Assembly: GCF_022012305.1 (NCBI RefSeq) | Contig: NZ_JAKLTM010000001.1 | Location: forward strand, 620,001 to 684,000 | Reading direction: 5' to 3' | Length of the DNA: 64,000 nt | Source: Ramlibacter paludis | Lineage (GTDB): Bacteria > Pseudomonadota > Gammaproteobacteria > Burkholderiales > Burkholderiaceae_C | In this document: piece after piece, positions 17,207 to 25,921 of the stretch | Position numbering within the stretch: position 1 is the stretch's first letter | Layout: each line of letters opens with the position of its first letter | The notes under the pieces: generated by a model | Databases searched by the model: none | Told to the model about the DNA's origin: nothing | What the model saw: the letters and a program-made list of their open reading frames with translations, nothing else | Translations under genes and position numbers: made by a program

Positions 17207-18361
17207 CTAGGCCTTGCCCACGCCGCGCGAGCCGGGCCGTTTGGCCAGTTCGGCAATGCGTTCGCGGTTCGGCCGGAAGCCGAGTCCGGGCGCGTCGGGC
17301 AGCGTGAGCATGCCCTGCGTCGGCTCCGGCAGTCCGTCGAAGACCTGCTTGCAGACTTTGACGGCCACCGAGTGGTATTCCACCAGCGAGCCGTTGGCCA
17401 GGCCCGCGTGCAGGTGCATGTTGTGGTGCGGCCAGGCGCCGCCGTTGGCGAAATGCGTGTTGAAGGCCGCGGCCATGCCGGCGATGCGCAGGCACTGCGT
17501 GTAGCCGCCGGTGATGCAGGCGTTGGGCTGCACCACGTCCACCGCCTGCGCCACCAGCAGGTCGCGGAAGCGGCTGGCCAGGCCCTCGTTCTGGCCGGCC
17601 GCGAGCGGGATGCGGGTCTTGGCGCGCAGCTTCACCAGGTTGGGGATGTCGTTCTGCGACACCGGCTCCTCGAAGAAGGTGATGCCCAGCGGCTCGATGC
17701 GCTGCGCGAGCGCCGCGGCGTGGAAGTAGTCCAGGCTGCAGTTGGCGTCGATGTAGATCTGCACGTCGGGGCCGACGGCGGCGCGCACGGCTTCGATGCG
17801 CTTCACGTCTTCGGCAATGACGTCGGCGAGCGGCCGCGGCTCGTCGCGCCGCTGCAGGCCGTGGTGACCCACCGTCATCTTCAGGCGCTGGAAGCCGCGC
17901 TCGACCCAGCCCTTCGCGGCCGCGGCCAGTTCGTCGCGGTCGAAGAAGGCGAAGCCGAAGGTGGCGTACACCGGCACCTGGTTGCGCGCGCCGCCCAGCA
18001 ACTTCCAGCAGGGTTGGCCCAGGATCTGGCCCTTCAGGTCCCACAGCGCGAGGTCGATGGCGGCGATGGCGTGGCTGGCGTAGCCGGACTGGCCGCGCGG
18101 CGTGAGCAGCCAGTACAGCTTGTCCCAGGCCTGCTCGTGGCGCAGCGGGTCCATCCCCACCAGCGCGTGGGCGGCGATGTCGTTGACGATGGACGCGATC
18201 ACCTCTTCCTCGGTGATGGCGGTCATGCCGGTGCCGATGCGGCCGTCGTCGAGTTCGACGTCGACGATGCAGACGGACAGCGAGGTGGACTTGGTGCGGC
18301 TGCCGGTGCCGACGGTGACGGGCAGGTTCAAGGGGGTCGCGCGGACCGAGGCGATCTTCAT
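17207..18361 (-). CDS. Mandelate racemase/muconate lactonizing enzyme-family protein (enolase superfamily)
   Basis: 384 residues from the ATG at 18361. The N-terminal capping domain is followed by the barrel: Lys in FQRLKMTVG, metal ligands in YIDANCSLD (Asp), FFEEPVSQND (Glu) and AAGQNEG (Glu), then a late His-rich loop WPHHNMHLHAG where the second catalytic base usually lies. This places it in the mandelate racemase subgroup, which abstracts a proton next to a carboxylate. First gene of the operon with the receptor and the arylmalonate decarboxylase-like enzyme. The exact reaction (racemase or dehydratase) is not decided by sequence. Confidence 0.9.
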   Translation of the reverse strand: MKIASVRATPLNLPVTVGTGSRTKSTSLSVCIVDVELDDGRIGTGMTAITEEEVIASIVNDIAAHALVGMDPLRHEQAWDKLYWLLTPRGQSGYASHAIAAIDLALWDLKGQILGQPCWKLLGGARNQVPVYATFGFAFFDRDELAAAAKGWVERGFQRLKMTVGHHGLQRRDEPRPLADVIAEDVKRIEAVRAAVGPDVQIYIDANCSLDYFHAAALAQRIEPLGITFFEEPVSQNDIPNLVKLRAKTRIPLAAGQNEGLASRFRDLLVAQAVDVVQPNACITGGYTQCLRIAGMAAAFNTHFANGGAWPHHNMHLHAGLANGSLVEYHSVAVKVCKQVFDGLPEPTQGMLTLPDAPGLGFRPNRERIAELAKRPGSRGVGKA

Positions 18362-18481
18362 CGCATGGAGTCTGCGCGACGGTGCCGGGGGCGGCAAGCG
18401 GGTTTGGCGAAGGGCGCTTTCGCCGGGCGCGAAATCCGGGTTCTCCCGGGGGCGCGGCGCAGCCGTGGTAGAACAACGGCC

Positions 18482-18880
18482 ATGACGGCCTCACCCCCCG
18501 ACCTCATCACGCAGCGCATCGCCGACCTCGGCGACTGGCGCGGCGAAACCCTGGCCCGCATGCGCAAGCTCATCCAGCAGGCGCTGCCCGACGTCGTCGA
18601 ATCCTGGAAGTGGAACATCCCCGTCTGGGAAAGCAGCGGCATCGTCTGCACGGGCGAGACCTATAAGCAGGCGGTGAAGCTCACCTTCGCCAAGGGCGCG
18701 TCGCTGAAGGATCCGGCCGGCCTCTTCAACTCCAGCCTGGACGGCAAGGTCCGCCGCGCGATCGACATCCACGCAGGCGAGACGGTCGACGCCACCGCAT
18801 TCAAGGCGCTGGTGCGCGAAGCCGCGGCGCTGAACGCGGCCGGCAAGGCGAAGCCGGCGGCGAAGAAGGCCAAGGCCTAG
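18482..18880 (+). CDS. DUF1801-family protein
   Basis: 132 residues, cytosolic. The family motif is present: an N-terminal helix with RMRKLIQQALPDVVESWKW followed by IPVWE, the strand IVCTGETYK, then VKLTFAKGA and the conserved LDGKVRRAIDI. The C-terminus is Lys/Ala-rich (KPAAKKAKA). The function of the family is unknown; members resemble the iron-chaperone-like fold. The methyltransferase gene begins 7 bp after its stop, so the two are probably cotranscribed. Confidence 0.87.
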   Translation: MTASPPDLITQRIADLGDWRGETLARMRKLIQQALPDVVESWKWNIPVWESSGIVCTGETYKQAVKLTFAKGASLKDPAGLFNSSLDGKVRRAIDIHAGETVDATAFKALVREAAALNAAGKAKPAAKKAKA

Positions 18881-18887
18881 GTCCGCC

Positions 18888-19514
18888 ATGGCGGACCTGC
18901 CCGAAGACCTGGCGCGCATCACCGCAGGCACCCTGCGGCACTACGACGAGCGTGCCGCGGCCTTCTGGGAGGGCACGCGCGGCCACGATGTGCGGCAGAA
19001 CATCGCCGCCTTGCTGCGCCACATCGAAGGGCCCGCGCCCTGGCGCATCCTCGACTTCGGCTGCGGGCCGGGGCGCGACCTGGCCGAATTCCGCGCGCTG
19101 GGGCACGAGGCGATCGGCGTCGATGGCTCCCGCGAGCTGGCGGCGCTGGCGCGTGTGCACAGCGGCTGCACGGTGTGGGAACAGGACTTCCTCGCCCTGC
19201 AGCTGCCGGCGGCGCAGTTCGACGGCATCTTCGCCAACGCGTCGCTCTTCCATGTGCCGCGCAGCGAACTGCCGCGCGTGCTCGCCGAACTGCATGCGGC
19301 GCTCAAGCCACGCGGCGTGCTGTTCGCGTCCAATCCCCGCGGCAACGACGAAGAGGGCTGGCAGGGCGCGCGTTACGGCGCCTGGCACTCGCTGGAAGGC
19401 TGGCGCGCCTTCCTGCAGGCTGCGGGCTTCGAAGAGCTGGAGCATTACTACCGGCCCGAAGGCCTGCCGCGCGAGCAGCAGCCCTGGCTCGCGAGCGTCT
19501 GGCGGCGGTCCTGA
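18888..19514 (+). CDS. SAM-dependent methyltransferase, class I
   Basis: 208 residues with a Rossmann-type SAM site: motif I ILDFGCGPGRDLAEF (about residues 52-66), the acidic residue in IGVDGS after strand 2, motif near EQDFLALQL, and FDGIFANASLFHV for strand 4. The layout is that of small-molecule methyltransferases of the UbiE/Methyltransf_11 type. The substrate cannot be told. The ATG at 18888 lies 7 bp after the DUF1801 stop, with no strong Shine-Dalgarno sequence, so translation may be coupled. Confidence 0.9.
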   Translation: MADLPEDLARITAGTLRHYDERAAAFWEGTRGHDVRQNIAALLRHIEGPAPWRILDFGCGPGRDLAEFRALGHEAIGVDGSRELAALARVHSGCTVWEQDFLALQLPAAQFDGIFANASLFHVPRSELPRVLAELHAALKPRGVLFASNPRGNDEEGWQGARYGAWHSLEGWRAFLQAAGFEELEHYYRPEGLPREQQPWLASVWRRS

Positions 19515-19618
19515 GACGGCGCTGCCCTGCGGCCGGCGGCGCGTGGGACCAAGGTCCAATACTCGCCGCGGCGCCGGCGCGCGGATCATGGACCACCCGC
19601 AGACCGTGGAGACAGACG

Positions 19619-20014
19619 ATGAAGTTCGCGCCCCTCGCCCTCGTCGCAGCCCTGTTGGCCGCCTGCGCCAGCGGTGGCGGCGGCATGTACGACAAGCCTT
19701 ATGCCTTGTTCGAACCCGACCAGCGCTCGGTGCCCGCCGACACCCGCGCGGCCTTCATCCTGAAGGTCGACGGCGAGGACCGCACCATCAACCGCAGCGA
19801 CCCGGTGACGCCCGGCATGCGCACGGTGGTGGTGAGCGTGCCCGGCGCGCGCGGCATGAGCGAGTCGAAGCACGAAACGATGACGATCGACGCCAAGCCC
19901 TGCATGCGCTATTACCTGGCGGCCAGGCGCCCGACGTCCACCTCCAGCGACTGGAGTCCTTTCATCGCGGGCACCGAGCCGATCGGCGAGTGCATGAAGA
20001 AGTTCAAGCCGTAA
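19619..20014 (+). CDS. Small lipoprotein, paralogue of the one at 26766
   Basis: 131 residues. The ATG at 19619 opens a lipoprotein signal (MKFAPLALVAALLAACASGG, lipobox LAAC). The mature part has PYALFEP, DTRAAFILKVDGEDR, RSDPVTPG and a C-terminal IDAKPCMRYYLAARR. The same blocks in the same order occur in the lipoprotein at 26766-27176, so the two are paralogues. A pair of Cys residues (in KPC and GEC) is kept in both and may form a disulfide. Function unknown; the start is set by the signal peptide. Confidence 0.85.
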   Translation: MKFAPLALVAALLAACASGGGGMYDKPYALFEPDQRSVPADTRAAFILKVDGEDRTINRSDPVTPGMRTVVVSVPGARGMSESKHETMTIDAKPCMRYYLAARRPTSTSSDWSPFIAGTEPIGECMKKFKP

Positions 20015-20017
20015 ACG

Positions 20018-20908
20018 TCACGCCTCCCGCAAGGCCTCGACCAGCGTCCGCGCCGCGGCCGGCGCCTCGTCCCCGGTGCGCAGGGCCAGGTAGTGGGTGC
20101 GCTGGGTCCACTCCTCCACCAGCGGAATCGCGTTCAATCCGAGGTGCGCCAATTGCGGCGCGATGGCCGCGGCCGGCAGCACGGCCACGCCGAGGCCGGC
20201 GGCGACCATGCGGCAGGCGGCATCGAAGCTGCGCATCTGCAGCCGCACCTTCAGTGTCTCGCCCATCGCCGCCGCTGCGTTGAACAGGCGCATGGACACG
20301 GCGTTGCTGCCGGCGATCACGATGAAGTTCTCGCCCAGCAGCTGGTGCAGCCGCGCCTCGCTCGCGCCGGCCAGCCCGTGACCGGCCGGCACCACCAGCG
20401 CCAGCTGGTCGCGGAAGAAGGGAAAGTAGGCCAGGCCCGGCGCGGGCGCCATCGCGTCGACCACGCCCACATCGGCACGGCCCTCGGCCAGCGCGGCATG
20501 GATCTCGGGGCTCATGCGCTCCTCGACGTCGACGCGGATGCGCGGATGGCTGCGCGTGAATTCCTCCAGTCGCTGCGGCAGTACCTGCAGCAGCGCCGAC
20601 GCATTGGCCAGCATGCGCACCTGGCCTGCCAGGCCGAGGCTCCAGTCGCGCAGGTCGGTGGCCAGCCGGTCCGCATCGGCCAGCAGTTCGCGGCCCCGCT
20701 GGACCAGCATGCGGCCGGCGGAGGTGAGCTCCACGCCGCGCGAGGAGCGCTCGAAGATGCGGATGCCGAGCGCGGCCTCCATCGAGGAGATGCGCGCACT
20801 CGCGGCAGCCACCGCGAGCTGCAGGCGGTCGCTGCCGGCGCTGATCGAGCCGGATTCGGCCACGGCCATCACGACACGCAGCGTGAGCAGGTCCAGGCGC
20901 TCGCTCAT
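20018..20908 (-). CDS. LysR-family transcriptional regulator
   Basis: 296 residues with an N-terminal LysR helix-turn-helix (TLRVVMAVAESGSISAGSDRL, then ARISSMEAALGIRIFERSSRG) and a C-terminal two-lobe effector domain. It differs from the standard LysR by a slightly unusual turn (LQLAVAAASARIS instead of LHVSQPAVSRQI). Its ATG overlaps the TGA of the next LysR gene by 4 bp (20905-20908), so the two regulators are made from one message. Target and effector are unknown; the divergent sugar-acid operon is the obvious candidate. Confidence 0.9.
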   Translation of the reverse strand: MSERLDLLTLRVVMAVAESGSISAGSDRLQLAVAAASARISSMEAALGIRIFERSSRGVELTSAGRMLVQRGRELLADADRLATDLRDWSLGLAGQVRMLANASALLQVLPQRLEEFTRSHPRIRVDVEERMSPEIHAALAEGRADVGVVDAMAPAPGLAYFPFFRDQLALVVPAGHGLAGASEARLHQLLGENFIVIAGSNAVSMRLFNAAAAMGETLKVRLQMRSFDAACRMVAAGLGVAVLPAAAIAPQLAHLGLNAIPLVEEWTQRTHYLALRTGDEAPAAARTLVEALREA

Positions 20909-21840
20909 GGGCGTTCCTTCGCGGCCTTGCGCAAACAATCCATCAACAACTCCGTCGTCGTCGTCGCGCGCCGCCCGCGCATCGTGATCAGGCCGATGGG
21001 CGGCAGTTCGACCGGCACCGTCAGCGAAAGGACTTGCACGACACCTTCGCGCTCGAAATGCCGGCCCACCGATCGGGCCATGAAGCCGGCGGCCCCGCGT
21101 TGCGCGATGAAGGTGGCCTGCGCGAGGAAGGATGCGGTTTCGATCACGTCGCCGGGCGGCTGCAGGCCATGCTTGTAGAACTGCTGCTCCAGCTTCACGC
21201 GCAGCGAGGCCCAGGGCGGCGGCAGCACGCAGGGCAGCCCGGCCAGGTCGCGCCACGTCGGCCGCTTCTTCTGCGCCAGGGCATGGCCATGGGCGACCAC
21301 CGCCACCATCGGCTCGTTGAAGAGGGGCTCGGTCACCAGGTCGGGCGCGGCGTAGCCCGGCTCCAGGCGTCCGACGAACAGGTCGAGCTCGCCCAGCCGC
21401 AGCTTGGGCAGCAGGCGCGTGAGGTCGCCTTCCTCCACCAGCACCGTCGCCTGCGCGAAGCGCTGCTTCAGCAGTGCCACGCCGCGCGCCACCAGCACCG
21501 GCAGCGCCACCACCATGGATCCGACGCGCGTGCGGCCCGCCGCACCGCTGGCTTCGGACGCGATCTCGTCGCGCGTGCGTTCGTACTCGGCCAGCACGGA
21601 GCGCGCGAAGCGCACGATGGCCTCGCCACTGGCGGTCGGTTCGCTGCCGCGGCTGGAACGCTCGAACAGCGTCAGGTCGAGCATGGTCTCCACCTCGCTG
21701 AGCATCTTCGAGACCGCCGGCTGGCTCACCGACAGGAATTCGGCGGTTCGCCCGAGGTGGCGAAACTCGTCGAGCGCCACCACCAGCTGCAGGTGGCGCA
21801 GCTTGATGTTGGAGCGCAGGACGCGATCGATCTGGGCCAT
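20905..21840 (-). CDS. LysR-family transcriptional regulator (GbpR/CbbR-like opening)
   Basis: 311 residues from the ATG at 21840. The DNA-binding part is canonical: KLRHLQLVVALDEFRHLGRTAEFLSVSQPAVSKMLSEVE, then LFERSSRG. This pattern is typical of the galactose-binding-protein-regulator subgroup, which controls carbohydrate and sugar-acid genes. It is divergent from the receptor-dehydratase-dehydrogenase-aldolase operon, with 100 bp between starts, and a perfect CAATTC-T-GAATTG dyad at 21874-21886 is a likely operator. It is the first gene of a two-LysR message. Confidence 0.91.
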   Translation of the reverse strand: MAQIDRVLRSNIKLRHLQLVVALDEFRHLGRTAEFLSVSQPAVSKMLSEVETMLDLTLFERSSRGSEPTASGEAIVRFARSVLAEYERTRDEIASEASGAAGRTRVGSMVVALPVLVARGVALLKQRFAQATVLVEEGDLTRLLPKLRLGELDLFVGRLEPGYAAPDLVTEPLFNEPMVAVVAHGHALAQKKRPTWRDLAGLPCVLPPPWASLRVKLEQQFYKHGLQPPGDVIETASFLAQATFIAQRGAAGFMARSVGRHFEREGVVQVLSLTVPVELPPIGLITMRGRRATTTTELLMDCLRKAAKERP

Positions 21841-21873
21841 GCCGGCATCATAGTTAACCGGCGACTCATGAAG

Positions 21874-21886
21874 CAATTCTGAATTG
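21874..21886. promoter_or_regulatory. Perfect dyad, candidate LysR operator
   Basis: CAATTCTGAATTG is a perfect 13-bp palindrome in the 100-bp gap between the LysR gene and the sugar-acid operon. Position and symmetry fit a LysR site; no binding evidence exists in the sequence itself. Confidence 0.45.
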
Positions 21887-21940
21887 TGATTGGACCGTTA
21901 TGGCCGGCGCGCGAACAATCCGGCTTCCAATCGAGGAGAC

Positions 21941-22948
21941 ATGATGTCCGGACAATCCGATTTCCAGCTGACCCGCCGCAAGCTGCTGCTGGGCACCTCC
22001 GCTGCCGCTTCGGGCCTGCTGCTGCCCGCGTGGGCCCAGGCTGCCGACGACTTTCCCAACCGCCCGATCAACTTCATCTGCCCGTGGCCGGCCGGCGGCA
22101 CCGCCGACGCCTCCATGCGCGCGATCTGCACGGTGGCGTCGCGCGTGCTGAAGCAGCCGATCACGGTGGAGAACAAGGCCGGCGCCGCAGGCATGATCGG
22201 CGCCAAGGCCATCGCTTCGGCCCGGCCCGACGGCTACACCATCGGCCAGATCCCGATCTCGGTCACCCGCTTCTCGCAGCTGGGCACGCTGCAGGCCGAC
22301 CCGCGCAAGGACTTCACCTTCCTCGCCCGCACCAACGGCCAGACCTTCGGCATCGCCGTGCTGCCTTCGTCGAAGTTCAAGGACCTGAAGGAAATGGTGG
22401 CCTACGCCAAGGCCAACCCCGGCAAGGTGACCTACGCGCACGCCGGCGTCGGCGGCGCCACGCACGTGGGCATGGAGGAGTTCGCGCTGGCTGCGGGCAT
22501 CCAGCTGAACGCCATCGCCTACAAGGGCGGCTCGGCCGCGCTGAACGACGTGCTGGGCGGCCAGGTCGACATGCTGGCCGACTCCAGCAGCTGGGCGCCG
22601 CACGTCGAGGCCGGCAAGCTGCGCCTGCTGGCCACCTGGGGCGAGCAGCGCACCCCGCGCTTCAAGGACACGCCCACGCTCAAGGACCTGGGCTACAAGG
22701 TCGTGGTCGATGCGCCCAACGGCATCGGCGCACCCGCCGGCCTGCCGCCGGAAGTGGAGAAGAAGCTGCGCGACGCCATGCGCTTCGCCGTCAACAGCGA
22801 CGAGTTCAAGGCGGTCGCCGCCAAGATCGACTCGCCGGTGATGTACCTCGATGGCCCCGACTACAAGAAGTACGTGGCGCAGGTCTATGACCGCGAGACC
22901 CAGCTGATCGAGCGCCTGAAGCTGAAGGAACTGCTGGCCAAGGGCTGA
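21941..22948 (+). CDS. Tripartite tricarboxylate-type solute receptor (Bug protein)
   Basis: Periplasmic binding protein of 335 residues. The N-terminus has TRRKLLLGTSAAASGLLLPAWAQA, a twin-arginine-like signal. The mature part has DFPNRPINFICPWPAGGTADASMR, ITVENKAGAAGMIGAKA, RPDGYTIGQ and AYKGGSAALNDVLGG, all typical of the family. GAGGAG precedes the ATG at 21941 by 4 bases (a second ATG follows at 21944). First gene of an operon with a GarD/UxaA-type dehydratase, an aldehyde dehydrogenase and an HpaI-type aldolase, so it probably binds a hexarate or related sugar acid. No membrane subunits lie beside it. Confidence 0.92.
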   Translation: MMSGQSDFQLTRRKLLLGTSAAASGLLLPAWAQAADDFPNRPINFICPWPAGGTADASMRAICTVASRVLKQPITVENKAGAAGMIGAKAIASARPDGYTIGQIPISVTRFSQLGTLQADPRKDFTFLARTNGQTFGIAVLPSSKFKDLKEMVAYAKANPGKVTYAHAGVGGATHVGMEEFALAAGIQLNAIAYKGGSAALNDVLGGQVDMLADSSSWAPHVEAGKLRLLATWGEQRTPRFKDTPTLKDLGYKVVVDAPNGIGAPAGLPPEVEKKLRDAMRFAVNSDEFKAVAAKIDSPVMYLDGPDYKKYVAQVYDRETQLIERLKLKELLAKG

Positions 22949-22956
22949 GCGGCACC

Positions 22957-24480
22957 ATGAGCACGAGCCCGCTGATCCGGCTGCATCCGGCCGACAACGT
23001 CCTGGTTGCCAAGGCGCCCCTGGCGCTGGGCCAGGTGCTGCCCGAGCTGGAAGTGAGGGTGCGGGCCCAGGTTCCCGCCGGCCACAAGATCGCCGCGTGC
23101 CGCATCGCCAAGGGCGAACCGGTGCGCAAGTACAACGCGGTGATCGGCGTGGCCGCGCGCGACATCGAGGCCGGCGATTACGTGCACTCGCACAACCTGG
23201 AGCTCGTGGAATTCGACCGCGACCCGGGCTTCGGCCTCGACGTAAAGCCGGTGGCCTTCGTGCCCGAGAGCGAACGTGCGAGCTTCATGGGTTACGTGCG
23301 CGAGGACGGCAGCGTGGGCACGCGCAACTTCATCGGCATCCTGTCCTCGGTGAACTGCTCGGCCACCGTCATCAGCCGCATCGCCGCGCACTTCACGCCG
23401 GAGCGGCTGAAGGACTTTCCCAACGTCGATGGCGTGGCGGCCTTCCCACAGACCACTGGCTGCGGCATGTCTTCGCCCAGCCCGCACTTCGACCTGCTGC
23501 GGCGCACGCTGGCCGGTTATGCGCGCCATCCCAACATGGCGGGCGTGCTGATCGTCGGCCTGGGCTGCGAACGCAACCAGGTGGCCGACCTGGTCGACTC
23601 GCAAGGGCTCGAGAAGGGCCGGCTGCTGCGCACGATGGTGATGCAGGAAGTCGGCGGCACGGTGGAGACCATCGCGGCGGGCATCGAGGCGATCGAGGAG
23701 ATGCTGCCGCTGGCCAACGCGTACCGGCGCACGCCGGTGTCCGCGAGCCACATCAAGATCGGCCTGGAGTGCGGCGGCTCGGACGGCTTCTCGGGCATCA
23801 CGGCCAATCCCGCGCTGGGCGCGGCGATGGACATCCTGGTGCGGCACGGCGGCACGGCCATCCTGTCGGAGACGCCGGAGATCCACGGCGTGGAATACAT
23901 GCTGACGCGGCGCGCGGTGACGCCGGAAGTCGGCCAGAAGCTGCTGGACCGCCTGGCCTGGTGGGAGGAGTACACCCGCGGCCACAACGGGCAGTTCAAC
24001 GGCGTGGTCGGCCCCGGCAACCAGGCCGGCGGCCTCGCCAACATCTTCGAGAAGTCGCTCGGCTCCGCCATGAAGGGCGGCACCACGCCGCTGCAGGGCG
24101 TGTACGAGTACGCCGAGAAGATCGACCGCAGCGGCTTCGTGTTCATGGACTCGCCGGGCTACGACCCGGTGGCCGTGACGGGCCAGATCGCCAGCGGCGC
24201 CAACCTGATCTGCTTCACCACCGGCCGCGGCTCGATGTTCGGCAGCAAGCCGGCGCCGACGATCAAGCTGGCGAGCAACTCGCCGATGTTCCGCAAGCTC
24301 GAGGGTGACATGGACATCAACTGCGGCGCCATCCTCGACGGCGAGGTCGACGTGCCGCAGATGGGCCAGCGCATCTTCGAAGCGATCCTGCGCCACGCCT
24401 CGGGCGAGCAGACCAAGAGCGAAGCGCTGGGTCTGGGCGACAACGAATTCGTGCCGTGGCACCTTGGAATCGTGAGCTGA
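22957..24480 (+). CDS. UxaA/GarD-family sugar-acid dehydratase
   Basis: 507 residues, 8 bp after the receptor gene. N-terminal SAF-like domain (PADNVLVAK...GHKIAACRIAKGEPVRKY), then the iron-dependent dehydratase domain: GYVREDGSVGTRNFIGI, NCSATVI, QTTGCGM, LGCERNQ, LECGGSDGFSGITANPALG, and the C-terminal TTGRGSMFGSKPAPTIKLASN. These are the altronate/galactarate dehydratase hallmarks. It should remove water from an aldaric or aldonic acid to give a 2-keto-3-deoxy acid. The neighbouring aldolase makes galactarate or glucarate the most likely substrate, but altronate cannot be excluded from sequence. Confidence 0.9.
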   Translation: MSTSPLIRLHPADNVLVAKAPLALGQVLPELEVRVRAQVPAGHKIAACRIAKGEPVRKYNAVIGVAARDIEAGDYVHSHNLELVEFDRDPGFGLDVKPVAFVPESERASFMGYVREDGSVGTRNFIGILSSVNCSATVISRIAAHFTPERLKDFPNVDGVAAFPQTTGCGMSSPSPHFDLLRRTLAGYARHPNMAGVLIVGLGCERNQVADLVDSQGLEKGRLLRTMVMQEVGGTVETIAAGIEAIEEMLPLANAYRRTPVSASHIKIGLECGGSDGFSGITANPALGAAMDILVRHGGTAILSETPEIHGVEYMLTRRAVTPEVGQKLLDRLAWWEEYTRGHNGQFNGVVGPGNQAGGLANIFEKSLGSAMKGGTTPLQGVYEYAEKIDRSGFVFMDSPGYDPVAVTGQIASGANLICFTTGRGSMFGSKPAPTIKLASNSPMFRKLEGDMDINCGAILDGEVDVPQMGQRIFEAILRHASGEQTKSEALGLGDNEFVPWHLGIVS

Positions 24481-24481
24481 C

Positions 24482-25921
24482 ATGAAGCTGCAGAACCGGA
24501 ACTTCATCGGTGGTGAATGGGTGCGTGCCGGCGACGGCCGCGAATTCGACGTCGTCGACCCCGCCACCCTGGAAACCATCACCCGTGTCGCCGACAGCGG
24601 CGCCGCCGACGCCCGCGCCGCGCTCGACGCAGCCGCCGCGGCCTTCCCCGCCTGGCGCGAGCGCAGCGGCCGCGAGCGTGCGCAGGTGCTGAAGAAATGG
24701 AATGCGCTGATCCTGCAGAACCAGGAAGCGCTGGCGCAGGTCATCTCGCGCGAGCAGGGCAAGCCGCTCGCCGAGGCGCGCGGCGAAGTGGCTTACGGCG
24801 CGTCTTACGTGGAATGGTTTGCCGAGGAGGCCACGCGCACGCACGGCGACGTGATTCCCGAGCCGGTGCGCGGCAAGAAGCTGCTGGCGGTGAAGGAGCC
24901 GGTGGGCGTCGTCGCGGCGATCACGCCCTGGAACTTCCCGTTGGCGATGATCGCGCGCAAGCTGGCGCCCGCGCTCGCCGCCGGCTGCACGGTGGTGGCC
25001 AAGCCGGCCGAGGACACGCCGCTCACCGCGCTGGCGCTGGTCGCGCTGGCGCAGGAGGCGGGCTTTCCCGCCGGCGCCATCAACATCGTCAGTGCCTCGC
25101 GCGAACGCACGCCCGAAGTCGTCGACGTGTGGCTGGACGATGCGCGCGTGCGCAAGATCACCTTCACCGGCTCCACGCCGGTGGGCAAGCACCTGGCGCG
25201 CGCTTCGGCCGGCACGCTGAAGAAGCTGTCGCTGGAGCTGGGCGGCAATGCGCCTTTCATCGTGTTCGAGGACGCCGACCTGGATGCTGCGGTCGAAGGC
25301 CTGATGGTGTCCAAGTTCCGCAACGGCGGCCAGACCTGCGTCTGCCCGAACCGCGTCTACGTCCACGAGGCGGTGCACGGGCGCTTCGTCGACAAGCTGG
25401 CGGCGCGGGTTGCCCCGCTGAAGGTCGGCCCCGCGACGGACGCGGCTTCGCAGATCGGTCCGATGATCAATGCGCGCGCCGTCGACAAGATCGAGCGCCA
25501 CGTGCGGGACGCGATCGCCAAGGGTGCGAAGGCCGTGGCCGGCGGCCGGCGCCTCGAAGGCAACTACTACGCGCCTACCGTGCTGGTCGATGCCACGCCG
25601 CAGATGGAGCTGTCCTGCGAGGAAACCTTCGGGCCGGTGGTGCCGGTGTTCCGCTTCGCATCGGAGGAAGAAGTCGTGCGCCTGGCCAACGACACGCCCT
25701 TCGGCCTGGCTTCCTATTTCTACACCCGCGACGCCGCGCGCATCTGGCGCGTGGCCGACGCGCTGGAGACCGGCATCGTCGGCATCAACGAAGGCGCGCT
25801 GGCCGCCGAGGCCGCGCCCTTCGGCGGCGTCAAGGAATCGGGCTACGGGCGCGAGGGTTCGCGCCACGGCCTCGACGACTACCTGCATGTGAAATACCTC
25901 TGCCAAGGAAACCTGAAATGA
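24482..25921 (+). CDS. NAD(P)-dependent aldehyde dehydrogenase (succinate-semialdehyde dehydrogenase-like)
   Basis: 479 residues of the aldehyde dehydrogenase superfamily, closest in pattern to succinate-semialdehyde/2,5-dioxovalerate dehydrogenases. Visible motifs: [20 protein letters not shown] (cofactor site), [23 protein letters not shown] with the general-base Glu, [11 protein letters not shown] with catalytic Cys286, and [11 protein letters not shown]. It begins 1 bp after the dehydratase stop and its TGA overlaps the next ATG. In this operon it may oxidise the semialdehyde produced by the aldolase, or act on the dioxovalerate branch of sugar-acid catabolism. Confidence 0.92.
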   Translation: MKLQNRNFIGGEWVRAGDGREFDVVDPATLETITRVADSGAADARAALDAAAAAFPAWRERSGRERAQVLKKWNALILQNQEALAQVISREQGKPLAEARGEVAYGASYVEWFAEEATRTHGDVIPEPVRGKKLLAVKEPVGVVAAITPWNFPLAMIARKLAPALAAGCTVVAKPAEDTPLTALALVALAQEAGFPAGAINIVSASRERTPEVVDVWLDDARVRKITFTGSTPVGKHLARASAGTLKKLSLELGGNAPFIVFEDADLDAAVEGLMVSKFRNGGQTCVCPNRVYVHEAVHGRFVDKLAARVAPLKVGPATDAASQIGPMINARAVDKIERHVRDAIAKGAKAVAGGRRLEGNYYAPTVLVDATPQMELSCEETFGPVVPVFRFASEEEVVRLANDTPFGLASYFYTRDAARIWRVADALETGIVGINEGALAAEAAPFGGVKESGYGREGSRHGLDDYLHVKYLCQGNLK

